DNA of 35,952 nucleotides from an uncultured bacterium (GTDB lineage: Bacteria; Verrucomicrobiota; Kiritimatiellia; PWTM01), in NCBI GenBank assembly GCA_938005705.1, contig CALLML010000004.1, forward strand, positions 1 to 35,952. The letters run 5' to 3'. The notes under the pieces were generated by a model. It made no database searches. It was given only the letters and a program-made list of their open reading frames with translations, and was not told the DNA's origin. This document shows, one piece after another, positions 8,428 through 17,304 of this stretch (its first letter is position 1; every line of letters begins with the position of its first letter). The translations under genes and the position numbers were made by a program.

Positions 8428-9193
8428 GACGATCCGATTCCTCCCACGCGCCGCGGCGCGTGATGTATTGCGCTTCCAGAAAATCCCGAACGATTTCATT
8501 TCGGGAGCGGATGAAATCGCGCGGTGCGGCGATCTCGACGATGCGCCCCTGGTGAATCACGCCGATGCGTGTGGCGATGGCCAGCGCACTGTGAAGGTCA
8601 TGGGTCACAACGACGCTCGTCACCCCCAGCCGTTGCCGCAAGTCCTCAATGAGGCGGTCAATGGTCCGCGATGTGACCGGGTCGAGACCGGAGGTCGGCT
8701 CGTCGTACAGGATGATTTCGGGGTCCATGATGATCGCGCGCGCGAGGCCGACGCGCTTCTGCATGCCGCCGGACAGATCGGCGGGGTACTTATTCCGGGC
8801 ATCCTCCAGGCCGAGAGCGGCGAGCCGTTCGCGCGCCCGCGCGAAGGCCTCCGCCTCGGAGAGGGGCGTCTTTTCCAGCAGCGGCAGCGCGACGTTCTGC
8901 TCCACGGTAAGCCACTGCAACAGCGCGGCATTCTGAAACAGCACGCCGAAACGGCGACGAATGCGTTCGAGCTCGCGTCCGCGCGCCTCGCTGACGCAGT
9001 CGCCGCCGACCCACACGCGGCCTTCATCGGGCGTCATCAGGCGGATGATGTGCTTCAAGGTCACGCTCTTGCCGGAGCCGGATGAACCTAGCAGGGCGAA
9101 TGTCTCGCCCTTTTGGACGGTGAGATCAAGCCCGTCCAGCACGGTGCGCCCGCCAAGCCGCTTGCTCACGCGCTCAAAACGAATCAGGCTCAT
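8417..9193 (-). CDS. mlaF: Phospholipid ABC transporter ATP-binding protein (MlaF-like)
   Basis: The product has 258 residues. Walker A is GSSGSGKS (36-43), signature LSGGM (140-144), Walker B IILYDEPTSGLDP (160-172) and the switch histidine lies in VVTHD (198). The LSGGMQKRVGLARAI form and the VTSVVVTHDL stretch are typical of the MlaF/Ttg2A group. It energises MlaE at the inner face of the inner membrane. The ATG at 9193 overlaps the mlaE stop in an ATGA (9190-9193). Much longer in-frame extensions exist but would overlap mlaE completely and are rejected. Confidence 0.93.
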   Translation of the reverse strand: MSLIRFERVSKRLGGRTVLDGLDLTVQKGETFALLGSSGSGKSVTLKHIIRLMTPDEGRVWVGGDCVSEARGRELERIRRRFGVLFQNAALLQWLTVEQNVALPLLEKTPLSEAEAFARARERLAALGLEDARNKYPADLSGGMQKRVGLARAIIMDPEIILYDEPTSGLDPVTSRTIDRLIEDLRQRLGVTSVVVTHDLHSALAIATRIGVIHQGRIVEIAAPRDFIRSRNEIVRDFLEAQYITRRGAWEESDRHET

Positions 9194-10002
9194 GAGTAAA
9201 ACAACCGGGTGATGATGTAGCCGCAGACCAGAATCGTCAGAAAGGAGATGATGACCGTGCGGCGGGTGGCCTGGCCGACGCCGACCGCGCCTTCCGTGGC
9301 CGAAAACCCCTGATGGCACGCGACCGTATTGATGATGATGCCGAACACTACGGACTTGAACAGCCCCACATAGAGGTCCTTGTTCGTGACGTATTGAATG
9401 GCGTTGTCGTAATAGGCTCGCAGGGAAACGCCGAGCTGCGTCCATCCGACGAGCGCGCCTCCCGTCGAACCGAGCACGTTCGTATACACCGCCAGGATCG
9501 GCATCATCACCGCCAGCGCGACGAGTCGCGGCATGACCAGCATGCGCACCGGGTTGATGGACATCACCTCGAGGGCGGCAATTTCATCGGATACGGTCAT
9601 CGTGCCGAGCTGGGCAGCGATGGCGGAGCCAACGCTCGCGGCGATGATCAGGGCGGTCATAAAGGGCCCCATCTCGCGCACGAGGCTGACGGTGACCGCC
9701 GTGCCGATGTTGACTTCTTGCCCGAAGCGCCGCAATTCGAGACCGGTTTGCAGCGCGAGGATCATACCCGTGAACAACCCCACCACCGTGATGACGCCCA
9801 GACTTTTGATGCCGGTCACGAACATCTGGTACACCACTTCATGCCGGTTGCGCCGGGAGAACATGAAACGGACGAAAACGATCGCCTCGGCCAACGTCAA
9901 TAACGCACGGCCCGCTCCGCGACAACTCAGCAGAATCTTTCGACCGAACTGACCGAAAGGGTTCAGGGGAGGCTCAAAATAATCCGGTTCGCGCGTGATC
10001 AT
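9190..10002 (-). CDS. mlaE: Phospholipid ABC transporter permease (MlaE-like)
   Basis: This 270-residue integral membrane protein has the MlaE hallmarks: LGVITVVGLFTGMILALQTG, REMGPFMTALIIAASVGSA, and TMTVSDEIAALEVMSINPVR, a run shared by all MlaE/TGD1 permeases. Five to six hydrophobic segments fit the family. The start is set at ATG 10002 because it overlaps the TGA of the upstream gene (9999-10002), the same coupling seen through the rest of the operon; an ATG eight codons earlier is possible. Confidence 0.93.
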   Translation of the reverse strand: MITREPDYFEPPLNPFGQFGRKILLSCRGAGRALLTLAEAIVFVRFMFSRRNRHEVVYQMFVTGIKSLGVITVVGLFTGMILALQTGLELRRFGQEVNIGTAVTVSLVREMGPFMTALIIAASVGSAIAAQLGTMTVSDEIAALEVMSINPVRMLVMPRLVALAVMMPILAVYTNVLGSTGGALVGWTQLGVSLRAYYDNAIQYVTNKDLYVGLFKSVVFGIIINTVACHQGFSATEGAVGVGQATRRTVIISFLTILVCGYIITRLFYS

Positions 10003-11513
10003 GACGTTTCGTCGGTGCGGCCCCACCGGAGCCGGAAGAAGTATAGCACGCGCAGGCGCCGTTGCGCGCCACAGGATTCAATGCCCAAAAAACCTTTGAG
10101 CAGGGACCATGAGCGAACGGTGGGCGCCGCTTCGGCGGCGGGATGGCGAACGCTCCACTCGATGAGCGGAAAGAGCGAGGTGCGCGCGCCCTCGGCGCCC
10201 CGATACTGGCGGCGGAACAGGCCCCAGAGCAGTTCCGTGTCGGAGTGGTCGGCGAGCGTAGTGCGCTCGAACAAGGTCCAAAGAGGTGTCCAGTTCCGCT
10301 CCACCGGCGGGGGATCGCGGAACGGCATCAGGGCGAGAATGCGCCAGCGCGCCTCTGCGCCCTGCCGCTCATACGAGAAGAACGGCCACACGCGCCAGTA
10401 GCGGTTTCGCACGGGCTCGATGCCCGGCGGAGGACGACGGAGCGTTTCGCGCTCCGCCTGCACGAATGGCAGCAGCATCCAGCGCCGAAAAACCGTGTCC
10501 GGTCGGTCCACGCGTTCGCGATAGCCGATAGGCCACAGGAAAAACTCGTTTTGCACGCCGGGCCGCCGCTGACGGCCGTAAAGCGGCCAGAGATACGTTC
10601 GGCGGGTTTCCCCCCAACCGATCTGCACGAAGGGCCAGGGGGCGTGCACCATGTTTTGCCGCGCCCCACGCGTGTAGCGGAAAAACGGCAGTAACAGGAG
10701 ATCCGCCCGCTGGTCGGTCAGGCGGATCCGCCCGTACAGGGGCAGCAGAATGAAGCCACGACCGCTCGAACTGGGATAGTGGTAACGTGCTTCGGTGTAA
10801 AGCGGCCAGAGAACAAACTTTTTCTCGTAATGGTCGCGGAACATCGAACGCCCGAAAACCGGAAAGGCGCGAATCCGATAAATCCCCTTGCCGCGGGTGC
10901 GGGAGAATATCGGCCACAGTAGCGTCGTCGAATACACCTCGTTTTTCTTCGAGCGAACCCATAGCGGAAATAAGGCGAAGTCAATCCGGTCGAGCATGAA
11001 AAACTCCCGGATTTGTCCGCCCAGCGGAAAAACGGCGACATACGATCGGCCTTGACCGTCCCGACCCTGAAAATAGAAAGGCACCACCCACAACCGCCGG
11101 CGTGACCTCGGATCCTCCGTATTGAAATTTTGGTACCACGTTAGGGCGAGGCGCCACGTCAACTCCTTTTCCAGGCGTTTGCCGGCCGCCAATGGCCATA
11201 GGATTTCCCTTCGCGTCCAGCCGGTGACGGAATCACCGGCATCGGCGAAGAATGGACGGATGGCCGTCAGATGGCGCCCTTCCTCGTCGTCAGCGCACTC
11301 GAAGAGAGGACCCGCCGCGCGCCATCGAACCACGCCATGAACATCGCGCAGCCGCGATGTGAAAGGCCCCCAGTCCCATTCGGCGTCGATGGGGGCCGTC
11401 CGTCCGAGCGAAAAAAACGCGAGACAACCGATGAAGACGAAGGCGGCCTCGACGAATCGTCGCGCCCGAGGCCGCAACAGCGGCAGAGCAGTATGGCGTT
11501 GTTGCGCCCTCAC
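9999..11513 (-). CDS. LWPLY-repeat protein of unknown function, encoded within the mla operon
   Basis: This 504-residue protein was not matched to a known family. A hydrophobic N-terminal segment (about residues 21-37) looks like a signal peptide or anchor. The rest consists of about 13-15 degenerate repeats, roughly 20-30 residues apart, each built on a core of the form Leu-Trp/Leu-Pro-Leu/Phe-Tyr/Phe followed by arginines, for example LWPIFSR, AFPVFGR, LWPLYTE, LLPLYGR, LLPFFRY, LWPLYGR, LWPIGYR, LLPFVQA and VWPFFSY. Alternating hydrophobic and charged residues suggest short beta hairpins, as in a beta-barrel or beta-solenoid. The chosen start is a GTG at 11513 that overlaps the stop of the HIT gene (GTGA, 11510-11513); an ATG at 11594 would overlap that gene by 85 bases. 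Its stop overlaps mlaE by four bases, so its amount is tied to the lipid transporter. An envelope role in lipid traffic is an inference from this position. Confidence 0.75.
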   Translation of the reverse strand: MRAQQRHTALPLLRPRARRFVEAAFVFIGCLAFFSLGRTAPIDAEWDWGPFTSRLRDVHGVVRWRAAGPLFECADDEEGRHLTAIRPFFADAGDSVTGWTRREILWPLAAGKRLEKELTWRLALTWYQNFNTEDPRSRRRLWVVPFYFQGRDGQGRSYVAVFPLGGQIREFFMLDRIDFALFPLWVRSKKNEVYSTTLLWPIFSRTRGKGIYRIRAFPVFGRSMFRDHYEKKFVLWPLYTEARYHYPSSSGRGFILLPLYGRIRLTDQRADLLLLPFFRYTRGARQNMVHAPWPFVQIGWGETRRTYLWPLYGRQRRPGVQNEFFLWPIGYRERVDRPDTVFRRWMLLPFVQAERETLRRPPPGIEPVRNRYWRVWPFFSYERQGAEARWRILALMPFRDPPPVERNWTPLWTLFERTTLADHSDTELLWGLFRRQYRGAEGARTSLFPLIEWSVRHPAAEAAPTVRSWSLLKGFLGIESCGAQRRLRVLYFFRLRWGRTDETS

Positions 11514-11929
11514 GGGGACCACGCGCGGCAGATGCGATCGGCCAGGGAGCGCATTTCCGCATCGTCGGCATAACGGGTGGCACGCCAGTTCCAATGGTGG
11601 CCGTCGTTGACAAAGCGGGGAATGACGTGGAAATGGAGATGCGGCACCACCTGGCCCGCCGCCGCGCCGTTACACTGGTGAATATTGATCCCGTCCGCTT
11701 TTAGACCCCGCCGTTGCGCCGCCGCCAGGCGCTGGACAACCTCCATAACGCGATGGAGCGTTTCGACGGGGACATCCGTCAGCAAGGGATGATGCGCCTT
11801 GGGGATCACGAGCGCATGACCTTTGACGATTGGCGCAATATCCAGGAACGCGAGTACGTCATTGTCCTCGTGCAGCCGGACCGAAGGAATCTCGCCTGCG
11901 ACAATTCGACAGAATACGCAATCCTTCAT
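11510..11929 (-). CDS. HIT family nucleotide hydrolase/transferase
   Basis: This 139-residue histidine-triad protein has an N-terminal zinc-type start CVFCRIVAGEIP and the catalytic triad HLHFHVIPR near residues 95-103. Family members (HinT/Fhit-like) hydrolyse nucleoside phosphoramidates or dinucleoside polyphosphates; the exact substrate cannot be read from sequence. Its ATG overlaps the stop of the small membrane protein gene (ATGA 11926-11929), and its TGA overlaps the GTG start of the LWPLY-repeat gene. Confidence 0.93.
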   Translation of the reverse strand: MKDCVFCRIVAGEIPSVRLHEDNDVLAFLDIAPIVKGHALVIPKAHHPLLTDVPVETLHRVMEVVQRLAAAQRRGLKADGINIHQCNGAAAGQVVPHLHFHVIPRFVNDGHHWNWRATRYADDAEMRSLADRICRAWSP

Positions 11930-12138
11930 CGTCGTCTCCCTCCGTCCGCCTCAGCCTGTGGGTCGGGGACGGGTACCGCATCCAAACGTCTCAAATGAAG
12001 ATATCGGGCCACCAACCCTATTAAAAAGATCGCCAGTGCGCCCGCGACAAACAGCCGTTCGCTCGGCGTCAAAATGAACCAAGCCCGCAGGGCCTTCAAC
12101 CCCGGTTGTTCTGCGGGAATGTGTCGCCTTCGAACCAT
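11926..12138 (-). CDS. Small single-pass membrane protein, first gene of the mla operon
   Basis: The product has 70 residues: a basic, cytoplasmic-looking N-terminus, one transmembrane helix near residues 30-46 (LFVAGALAIFLIGLVAR), and a short charged tail. The LTPSERL stretch just before the helix is reminiscent of small helix-hairpin-helix (ComEA-like) precursors, but no DNA-binding domain follows. It is accepted as real because its stop overlaps the HIT start by four bases in an operon where nearly every junction has this form. Function unknown. Confidence 0.55.
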   Translation of the reverse strand: MVRRRHIPAEQPGLKALRAWFILTPSERLFVAGALAIFLIGLVARYLHLRRLDAVPVPDPQAEADGGRRR

Positions 12139-12600
12139 GCTGGCGCCTTTGTGATTACCTACCGCATTCAGCAGCGGCGGTAAAGCATGGAGATGCGGAC
12201 GAAGCCACTCGCGCAGTTATTGTCATAATTTTTGTGTATGAGGGTATGAGACGAGTTCGGGTTCGTACGGATTTTGGAAATGTCGGATCTATTCGGAGAG
12301 GCGGCCCTGGCAGCGGCCGTACTTGAGCGGCGATTTCGGTGAGTATGGGGACGGGCGGAACCCGTCTCTCCAAAATTCACGAACGCGGTCGAGCGCCCTT
12401 CCCCACGCGTTGCATGGGCCAGCGCAGTTCCACCCGCGCCGTTTCGAGATGCGAAGCGCTGCGAAACCAGCGGCACCCTGCGGAAATTTGTCGGCCGAAT
12501 ATGGAGGAGTAGCCGGATGAAAGCTTTCGCCGGTCCCCCGAATTCCCCTTATGGAGAACGCCGTCCGGTGATCTCACTTTTTCCGAAGTATGAATACATC
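12139..12600. other. Intergenic region with a strong hairpin and no convincing gene
   Basis: This stretch lies between the 3' end of hypF and the start of the six-gene mla operon, both on the minus strand, so the operon promoter should be here. A compact hairpin stands out: GGGGACGGG at 12347-12355 pairs, with two G-T pairs, with CCCGTCTCT at 12361-12369 around a five-base loop. No run of T follows either side, so a simple terminator is not supported. The open frames here are short and lack a ribosome binding site. Confidence 0.45.
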
Positions 12601-14997
12601 TTACAAGGAATGGGTGGGCAATTCAGAAGGAAGGAAATGCTTGCCGGAAAGATAGCCCGCGACCGCTGCTTGCCCCAATGCGATGCCGCCATCGTTGGAA
12701 GGAATATCGCGATGCAACAAGGGCTCGAACCCCTGATCGCGCAGCATCATCGTCAATTTTTCACAAAGCAACCGATTCATAAAACAACCGCCGCTGAGGG
12801 CGATTCGGCATAAGCCTGTTCGGGCGGACCCGTATTCCGCCATCCGCAACGCTGCCCGTGCGATCGCCTCGTGGAATCCGAACGCAAACGCCGACGGATC
12901 GCCCGCTGGTGATTGTGCGAGTTGCGCAAAGGCGGGTGTCCAGTCCACTATGAACAACCCTCTCTCTTCACGCGTATCGAAAGGAATGTTCGTAGCCGCG
13001 CCGCAGCTTGCCCGTGCCAGAGCTTCAAGCCGAATAGCGGGCCGACCATCATAGGTCGTCAGACCGCCGGTGATGTCTAAAGCCACCGCCATAGCATCAA
13101 ATACGCGACCGGCGGCGTGGCTCCATGGACATTGCAGACCCGCCTCGATCTGACGGCCCCAAGTGGCCCATTGAGTCTCCGACAACCCCCATCGCCGAAG
13201 CGCTTCAGCGTCCGGTTTAATACCGGCGGCGATCCACCGTCCGGCCAGCTGGCGACGAGGATCCCGGATCGCCGCGTCGCCGCCGGGCAACGGTGCGGGC
13301 GCAAACGTGCCCAGTCGATCAAAGCCGTCTGGCCCCACCCGCAGCAGCTCCGCGCCCCAGATGCGCCCGTCCGGCCCATAGCCTGTACCGTCAAAAACCA
13401 GAGCCAGCGCCTCGACTGCACCGTATTCGGCCAGACAGGCCACCGCATGTGCATGATGATGCTGCACGGAAATGACCGGACAACCGCGGGCGGTCGCCCA
13501 GGACCGCCCGGCCTGTGTGGAGGTGTAATCGGGATGAAGATCCACGGCGACCATCTCCGGTTCGATGCGGAGAAATCGCAACAACCGCTCCACCGCAACG
13601 TCCAAGGCGTCTACCGCCTCGGGCGTATCCAGGTCCCCGATGTGAGGCGACAAGATAATCTCCGAGCCGATCCCCACCGCAACCGTATTGCGTTGTTGTG
13701 CGCCGAAGGCCAACGCGCGCCTCTTGAGTGGATGCGCAAGCGACACCGGACGCGGTGCCCACCCTCGCGCGCGACGCCACACCCGGGGCGCGTCCATGGC
13801 CCACGCGCATACCGAGTCATCGTTGCGCAGCAAAATCTCCCGATTGTGCAATAAGAAGCCGTCCGCAATTCCGCCCAATCGATCCAGGGCCTCTTCGTTT
13901 CGACTTGCAATCGGCTCTCCCGCTCGGTTGCCGCTGGTCATCACCAGCCAATCGAACGCGGGCGTCGGGTCGCCCGGAAGCGGATGGGCCAGCAGCAGAT
14001 GCAGAGGCGAAGCGGGCAGCATCACCCCCAACGTGCGTGTGTCGGGCGACAATAGGTCCAGCGGCAGATTTGCGTCGAAATCGGAGGGAATATCCAGAAT
14101 GAGAATAGGCGCCGCCGCTGAGGATAGCAGCGCAACCGCCTCCTCCAAGGGACGACATTCGCGACGGATGACATCCGCTGATGCAGCCATGACAGCGATC
14201 GGCTTATGGGGACGGCGCTTGCGCGCCCTCAGGCGCTCAATCGCGGGACGGTTACGTGCGTCGGCCGCGAGGAGAAATCCCCCGATGCCCCGCACCGCGA
14301 TAATCCGGCCTGCGGCAAGGTCCGCGCGCGCCGCGCGCAGGGGATCTCCGCCGATCTCGCATCCCGCGGCGTCCGTATAGCGAAGCCGCGGACCACACGC
14401 CGGACAGGCGATTGATTCGGCGTGATAGCGACGGTTCGCCGGATCGTGATATTCCCGCGCGCAATCGCGGCAGAGCGGAAACGCGCTCAGCGAGGTGCGC
14501 GCTCGATCGTAGGGGAGATCGCGGGTCACCGTATATCGCGGACCACAGACCGCGCATGTCGTGAAGGCATATCCGTACCGGCGATTCGACGGATCGAACA
14601 CTTCCCGCGCACAGTCGGGGCAGACGGCCAGATCCGGTGGAATCAGTACACGGGGCGCATCAGCGTCAACGCTTTCAGCGATCTCGAAAGTTGCCCGTGG
14701 CAATCCTCGTAAGGGTGCGCGCTCAACGATGCGCAGAGATGAAAGAACGGCCGGTGCGGGAAGACGGCCGGGTAATTCTTGCAGAAACCGCTCGATATGC
14801 TCGTGGTCCCCCTCCAGCGTCAGTTGCACGCGTCCGGCGCAGTTGCGCACCTCGCCCCCCAGCCCCGAGGCGCGCGCCAACCGCGCCAGCGTCGGTCGAA
14901 ACCCAACCCCTTGCACGACACCGATGATTTCCACGATGCAACGGACAGGCGCGAAGATCGGGCTTTTGCGGTCCGGCGAAGACGATGAGAAATGCAT
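12601..14997 (-). CDS. hypF: [NiFe] hydrogenase maturation carbamoyltransferase HypF
   Basis: This protein of 798 residues has the full HypF layout. An acylphosphatase domain comes first (GVVQGVGFRP), then two zinc-finger pairs (CPDC with CAVC, and CRDC with CPAC), then a YrdC-like domain, then the Kae1-like carbamoyltransferase domain with VAVDLHPDYTST, QHHHAHAVA, FDGTGYG and SGGCFMN. HypF makes the thiocarboxamide that becomes the cyanide ligands of the NiFe site. ATG 14997 is preferred over ATG 15006 because AGGA at 15007-15010 is nine bases from it but directly abuts the upstream ATG. No hydrogenase subunit and no hypA-E are in the window, so it stands alone here. Confidence 0.95.
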   Translation of the reverse strand: MHFSSSSPDRKSPIFAPVRCIVEIIGVVQGVGFRPTLARLARASGLGGEVRNCAGRVQLTLEGDHEHIERFLQELPGRLPAPAVLSSLRIVERAPLRGLPRATFEIAESVDADAPRVLIPPDLAVCPDCAREVFDPSNRRYGYAFTTCAVCGPRYTVTRDLPYDRARTSLSAFPLCRDCAREYHDPANRRYHAESIACPACGPRLRYTDAAGCEIGGDPLRAARADLAAGRIIAVRGIGGFLLAADARNRPAIERLRARKRRPHKPIAVMAASADVIRRECRPLEEAVALLSSAAAPILILDIPSDFDANLPLDLLSPDTRTLGVMLPASPLHLLLAHPLPGDPTPAFDWLVMTSGNRAGEPIASRNEEALDRLGGIADGFLLHNREILLRNDDSVCAWAMDAPRVWRRARGWAPRPVSLAHPLKRRALAFGAQQRNTVAVGIGSEIILSPHIGDLDTPEAVDALDVAVERLLRFLRIEPEMVAVDLHPDYTSTQAGRSWATARGCPVISVQHHHAHAVACLAEYGAVEALALVFDGTGYGPDGRIWGAELLRVGPDGFDRLGTFAPAPLPGGDAAIRDPRRQLAGRWIAAGIKPDAEALRRWGLSETQWATWGRQIEAGLQCPWSHAAGRVFDAMAVALDITGGLTTYDGRPAIRLEALARASCGAATNIPFDTREERGLFIVDWTPAFAQLAQSPAGDPSAFAFGFHEAIARAALRMAEYGSARTGLCRIALSGGCFMNRLLCEKLTMMLRDQGFEPLLHRDIPSNDGGIALGQAAVAGYLSGKHFLPSELPTHSL

Positions 14998-15009
14998 GTT
15001 CGTCATTCC

Positions 15010-15323
15010 TGATTAATATTCATTTGTTGAGAGGCTTTTGCCAAGTGCCGTGCGGGACACAAGCGACTAGACCCGGACCGAAGCGGCCATGCGGCGGAGC
15101 CGCGAAGAAAGAAGGGAGACTTGCACGATCTTGACCTCAGAGGCAGGAGGCCTGAAGCGTCGCCGCCGTATTCGCTGTTGCGAAACAAGATGTCTTATAT
15201 GATCGGGCCTGCGTGAGTGATGTAGGCCGGGGGGTTCAGTCCGCTTCGCTTGTTGACTCCAAATAAAATGACGCCAAGAAGAGCCAGGGGGACGAGGGTC
15301 GTTGATTTATATCGATGACACCA
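15010..15323. other. Intergenic stretch, upstream side of hypF
   Basis: About 310 bases between the hypF start and the transposase remnant. No gene, tRNA or repeat could be supported. The AT-rich part just upstream of hypF (about 15010-15030) may carry its promoter, but no clear -35/-10 pair is visible. Confidence 0.4.
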
Positions 15324-15735
15324 TCATCGCCTCCATCCCGGCACGCATCGCCGCCGGACCTCCAACGGGTTGTGCAGTCCAAAGGGATTCAACGCCCCAC
15401 GTCCCTCCCTCAGCCGTCTCCGGGTTGCCACCGGAATCACCGGGCCGTTCAGCCCCCGAGCATAGCGCGTCGGCGGTTGATCATGCCTTCGGTTCAACCT
15501 CGCTCCCTGTCGCTCTCTGGCGATGAGTTTCTTCGAGAGCGGAAATAAGTTGTGCAGTGGCTCGCCTATCTCCCGATACAACGCGCTCATCTCGGCCACT
15601 AGACCCTCCTCCCCGAAGCGTCCATCCCCGAAGAGCTGTCTCCCATGATATGCGTCCAATTCTTCTGCTCCATTTCCCGTTGCCGTCTTTAGGGTAGGGC
15701 CGGCATCGGGTGAACTCCGCCTGGCTTAAACCCAA
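15324..15735 (-). pseudogene. Remnant of an integrase-type (DDE, IS481/ISNCY-like) transposase, C-terminal part
   Basis: Read on the minus strand in successive frames, this stretch keeps the order of a known transposase C-terminus: RPYPKD, then MEQKNWTH, then RQLFGDGRF, then LVAEMSALYREIGEPLHNLF, KLIARERQGARLNRRHDQPPT, and LNPFGL near the end. Intact relatives read roughly RPYxKNDNAHVEQKNWTHVRQLFGY. The frame breaks at least twice (after RPYPKDGN and after EQKNWTH), and the N-terminal helix-turn-helix and first catalytic aspartates are absent. No terminal inverted repeats were identified. The remnant explains part of the otherwise empty region between hypF and trkA. Confidence 0.6.
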
Positions 15736-15938
15736 CGGTTGTCCCCAAGGCCACCCGAACCAGAATCTTTATCCATGCGTCAGCTATCGGATGGGGAGGG
15801 GGGGCGCCCCGCTTCCTTCTCCATTTAACGGACCATTATGTCCCTATGTTTTGACGAATGACGCCGGCGCCTTCGCGCTGGACTTTCGGCTGCCAAGAGC
15901 ATTGAATTCAACAAATCGGGGTTCTTTTCGGTGCGGAT
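15736..15938. other. Short intergenic region before trkA
   Basis: About 200 bases between the transposase remnant and trkA. It contains a G-run (about 15793-15808) and no supportable gene. The trkA promoter is expected here, but no clear consensus pair was found. Confidence 0.35.
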
Positions 15939-17288
15939 ATGAAGGCGGTTATCGTGGGCGCCGGCAATGTCGGCGGCAATTTAGCGTCGAAACTATGCCA
16001 CGAGCACTATGACGTGGCATTGGTGGACTTATCCGCTTCGGCCCTGGAAAAGGTGGGCGAACATCTCGACGTGCTCACTGTGCAAGGCAACGGTTCGGAT
16101 CCGCGCACATTGCTGAAGGCGGGAATCGAAGGGGCGGACCTGCTCGCGGCGGTGACGGCGCGGGATGAGATCAATATTCTGGCGTGCATTTGCGGTCGGT
16201 CCGCTGGCGTCCGCCATAAAGTGGCCCGTCTTTCCAACGCAGCGATGCTGTCCGGCGGCCTGGATCTGCGCCTGAGTGATCTCGGGGTGGACTATGCCGT
16301 CAGCCCCACCCAGGAGTGCGCCCGGGAGATCACCGGTCTGATTCGATTGCCGGGGGCGGTGGAGATTGTGGACCTTTTCGAAGGCCGGGCGCTGGCAGTG
16401 GGGTTGCGCGTTTCGACCGAAAGTCCGCTGCTGCGCGCGCCACTGAAGGATTATCCCGATCCCGAATTTCTGCGGCGTCTGCGATTTATCGCGCTGCGGC
16501 GGGGAGATCGAATTCTTACCCCCGCCGGCGACACCCAGGTGTTGATCGGAGACGAAATCTATCTGGCCGGCCCTACGAACGCCATCCCGGCCTACGCGGA
16601 CGTCATGATGCCGGATCGCCCGCGCATCGAGCGGGTCATCATCTCCGGCGGCGGCAGTTTGGGATTTGTGCTGGCCCGGCAGATCGAAGCTGCCGACTAT
16701 GAAACAGTCTTGCTCGAGGCCGATCAGCGACTCGCGGAAGCCTGTTCCGGAGGGCTGCGTCGCACACTCGTCATCCGCAGCGAGGGCGTCTCATCCGAGG
16801 CGCTTCGGGAAGCCGGCGTGGACGAGAAGACCGCGTTTGTCGCCGCCACCGACGACGACGAATTGAATATCATCAGCTGCCTGCTGGCAGAGAAACATGG
16901 CGCAAGTCTGACTATCGCGCAGGTCATGAAGCCGGAGTATGTGCCCGTCATCGAAGGCCTCAGCCTTCTGGATCGCGTCGTCAGCACCCATCTTTCCGTG
17001 GTCAATGCGGTACTCCGCTTTGTGCGGGGGCGTAATGTGCGCGCCACGACCCAGTTGCAGACCCTGCCGGGAGAACTGATCGAGGTGGCGGTTCGCGAAG
17101 ACCTGCCGTGGGCCGGCAAGGCCATCCGTGAGCTGCGTATGCCGAGGGGCAGTATCATCGCCAGTCTCGAGCGCGCCGGAGAAGTGCAAGTGCCGACGGG
17201 CGATCTCACCCTGCTGCCGGGGGACCGTCTGGTGATTTTTGCGCTGCCCGAAGCGATGCCACGATTGATCTCATGGCTCAAGGCGTGA
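15939..17288 (+). CDS. trkA: Trk potassium uptake system peripheral protein TrkA
   Basis: This 449-residue cytoplasmic protein contains two RCK units. The first NAD-binding fold begins at residue 1 with VIVGAGNVGGNLASKL and an aspartate after the second strand (VALVDLS). The second begins near residue 231 with VIISGGGSLGFVLARQIEA and continues into ATDDDELNI. Each is followed by a TrkA-C type domain. It binds and gates TrkH in response to nucleotides. The ribosome binding site is weak. The gene is followed after 16 bases by trkH. Confidence 0.95.
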   Translation: MKAVIVGAGNVGGNLASKLCHEHYDVALVDLSASALEKVGEHLDVLTVQGNGSDPRTLLKAGIEGADLLAAVTARDEINILACICGRSAGVRHKVARLSNAAMLSGGLDLRLSDLGVDYAVSPTQECAREITGLIRLPGAVEIVDLFEGRALAVGLRVSTESPLLRAPLKDYPDPEFLRRLRFIALRRGDRILTPAGDTQVLIGDEIYLAGPTNAIPAYADVMMPDRPRIERVIISGGGSLGFVLARQIEAADYETVLLEADQRLAEACSGGLRRTLVIRSEGVSSEALREAGVDEKTAFVAATDDDELNIISCLLAEKHGASLTIAQVMKPEYVPVIEGLSLLDRVVSTHLSVVNAVLRFVRGRNVRATTQLQTLPGELIEVAVREDLPWAGKAIRELRMPRGSIIASLERAGEVQVPTGDLTLLPGDRLVIFALPEAMPRLISWLKA

Positions 17289-17304
17289 GACCACCGAAGG
17301 GATT

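Noticed and set aside
8246-9085. A 279-codon plus-strand frame opposite mlaD and mlaF.
   Set aside because: It runs antisense to two well-supported genes and changes character at their boundary.
15302-15548. Plus-strand frames of 74-77 codons in the hypF-trkA gap.
   Set aside because: They are antisense to the transposase remnant, which explains the sequence better.
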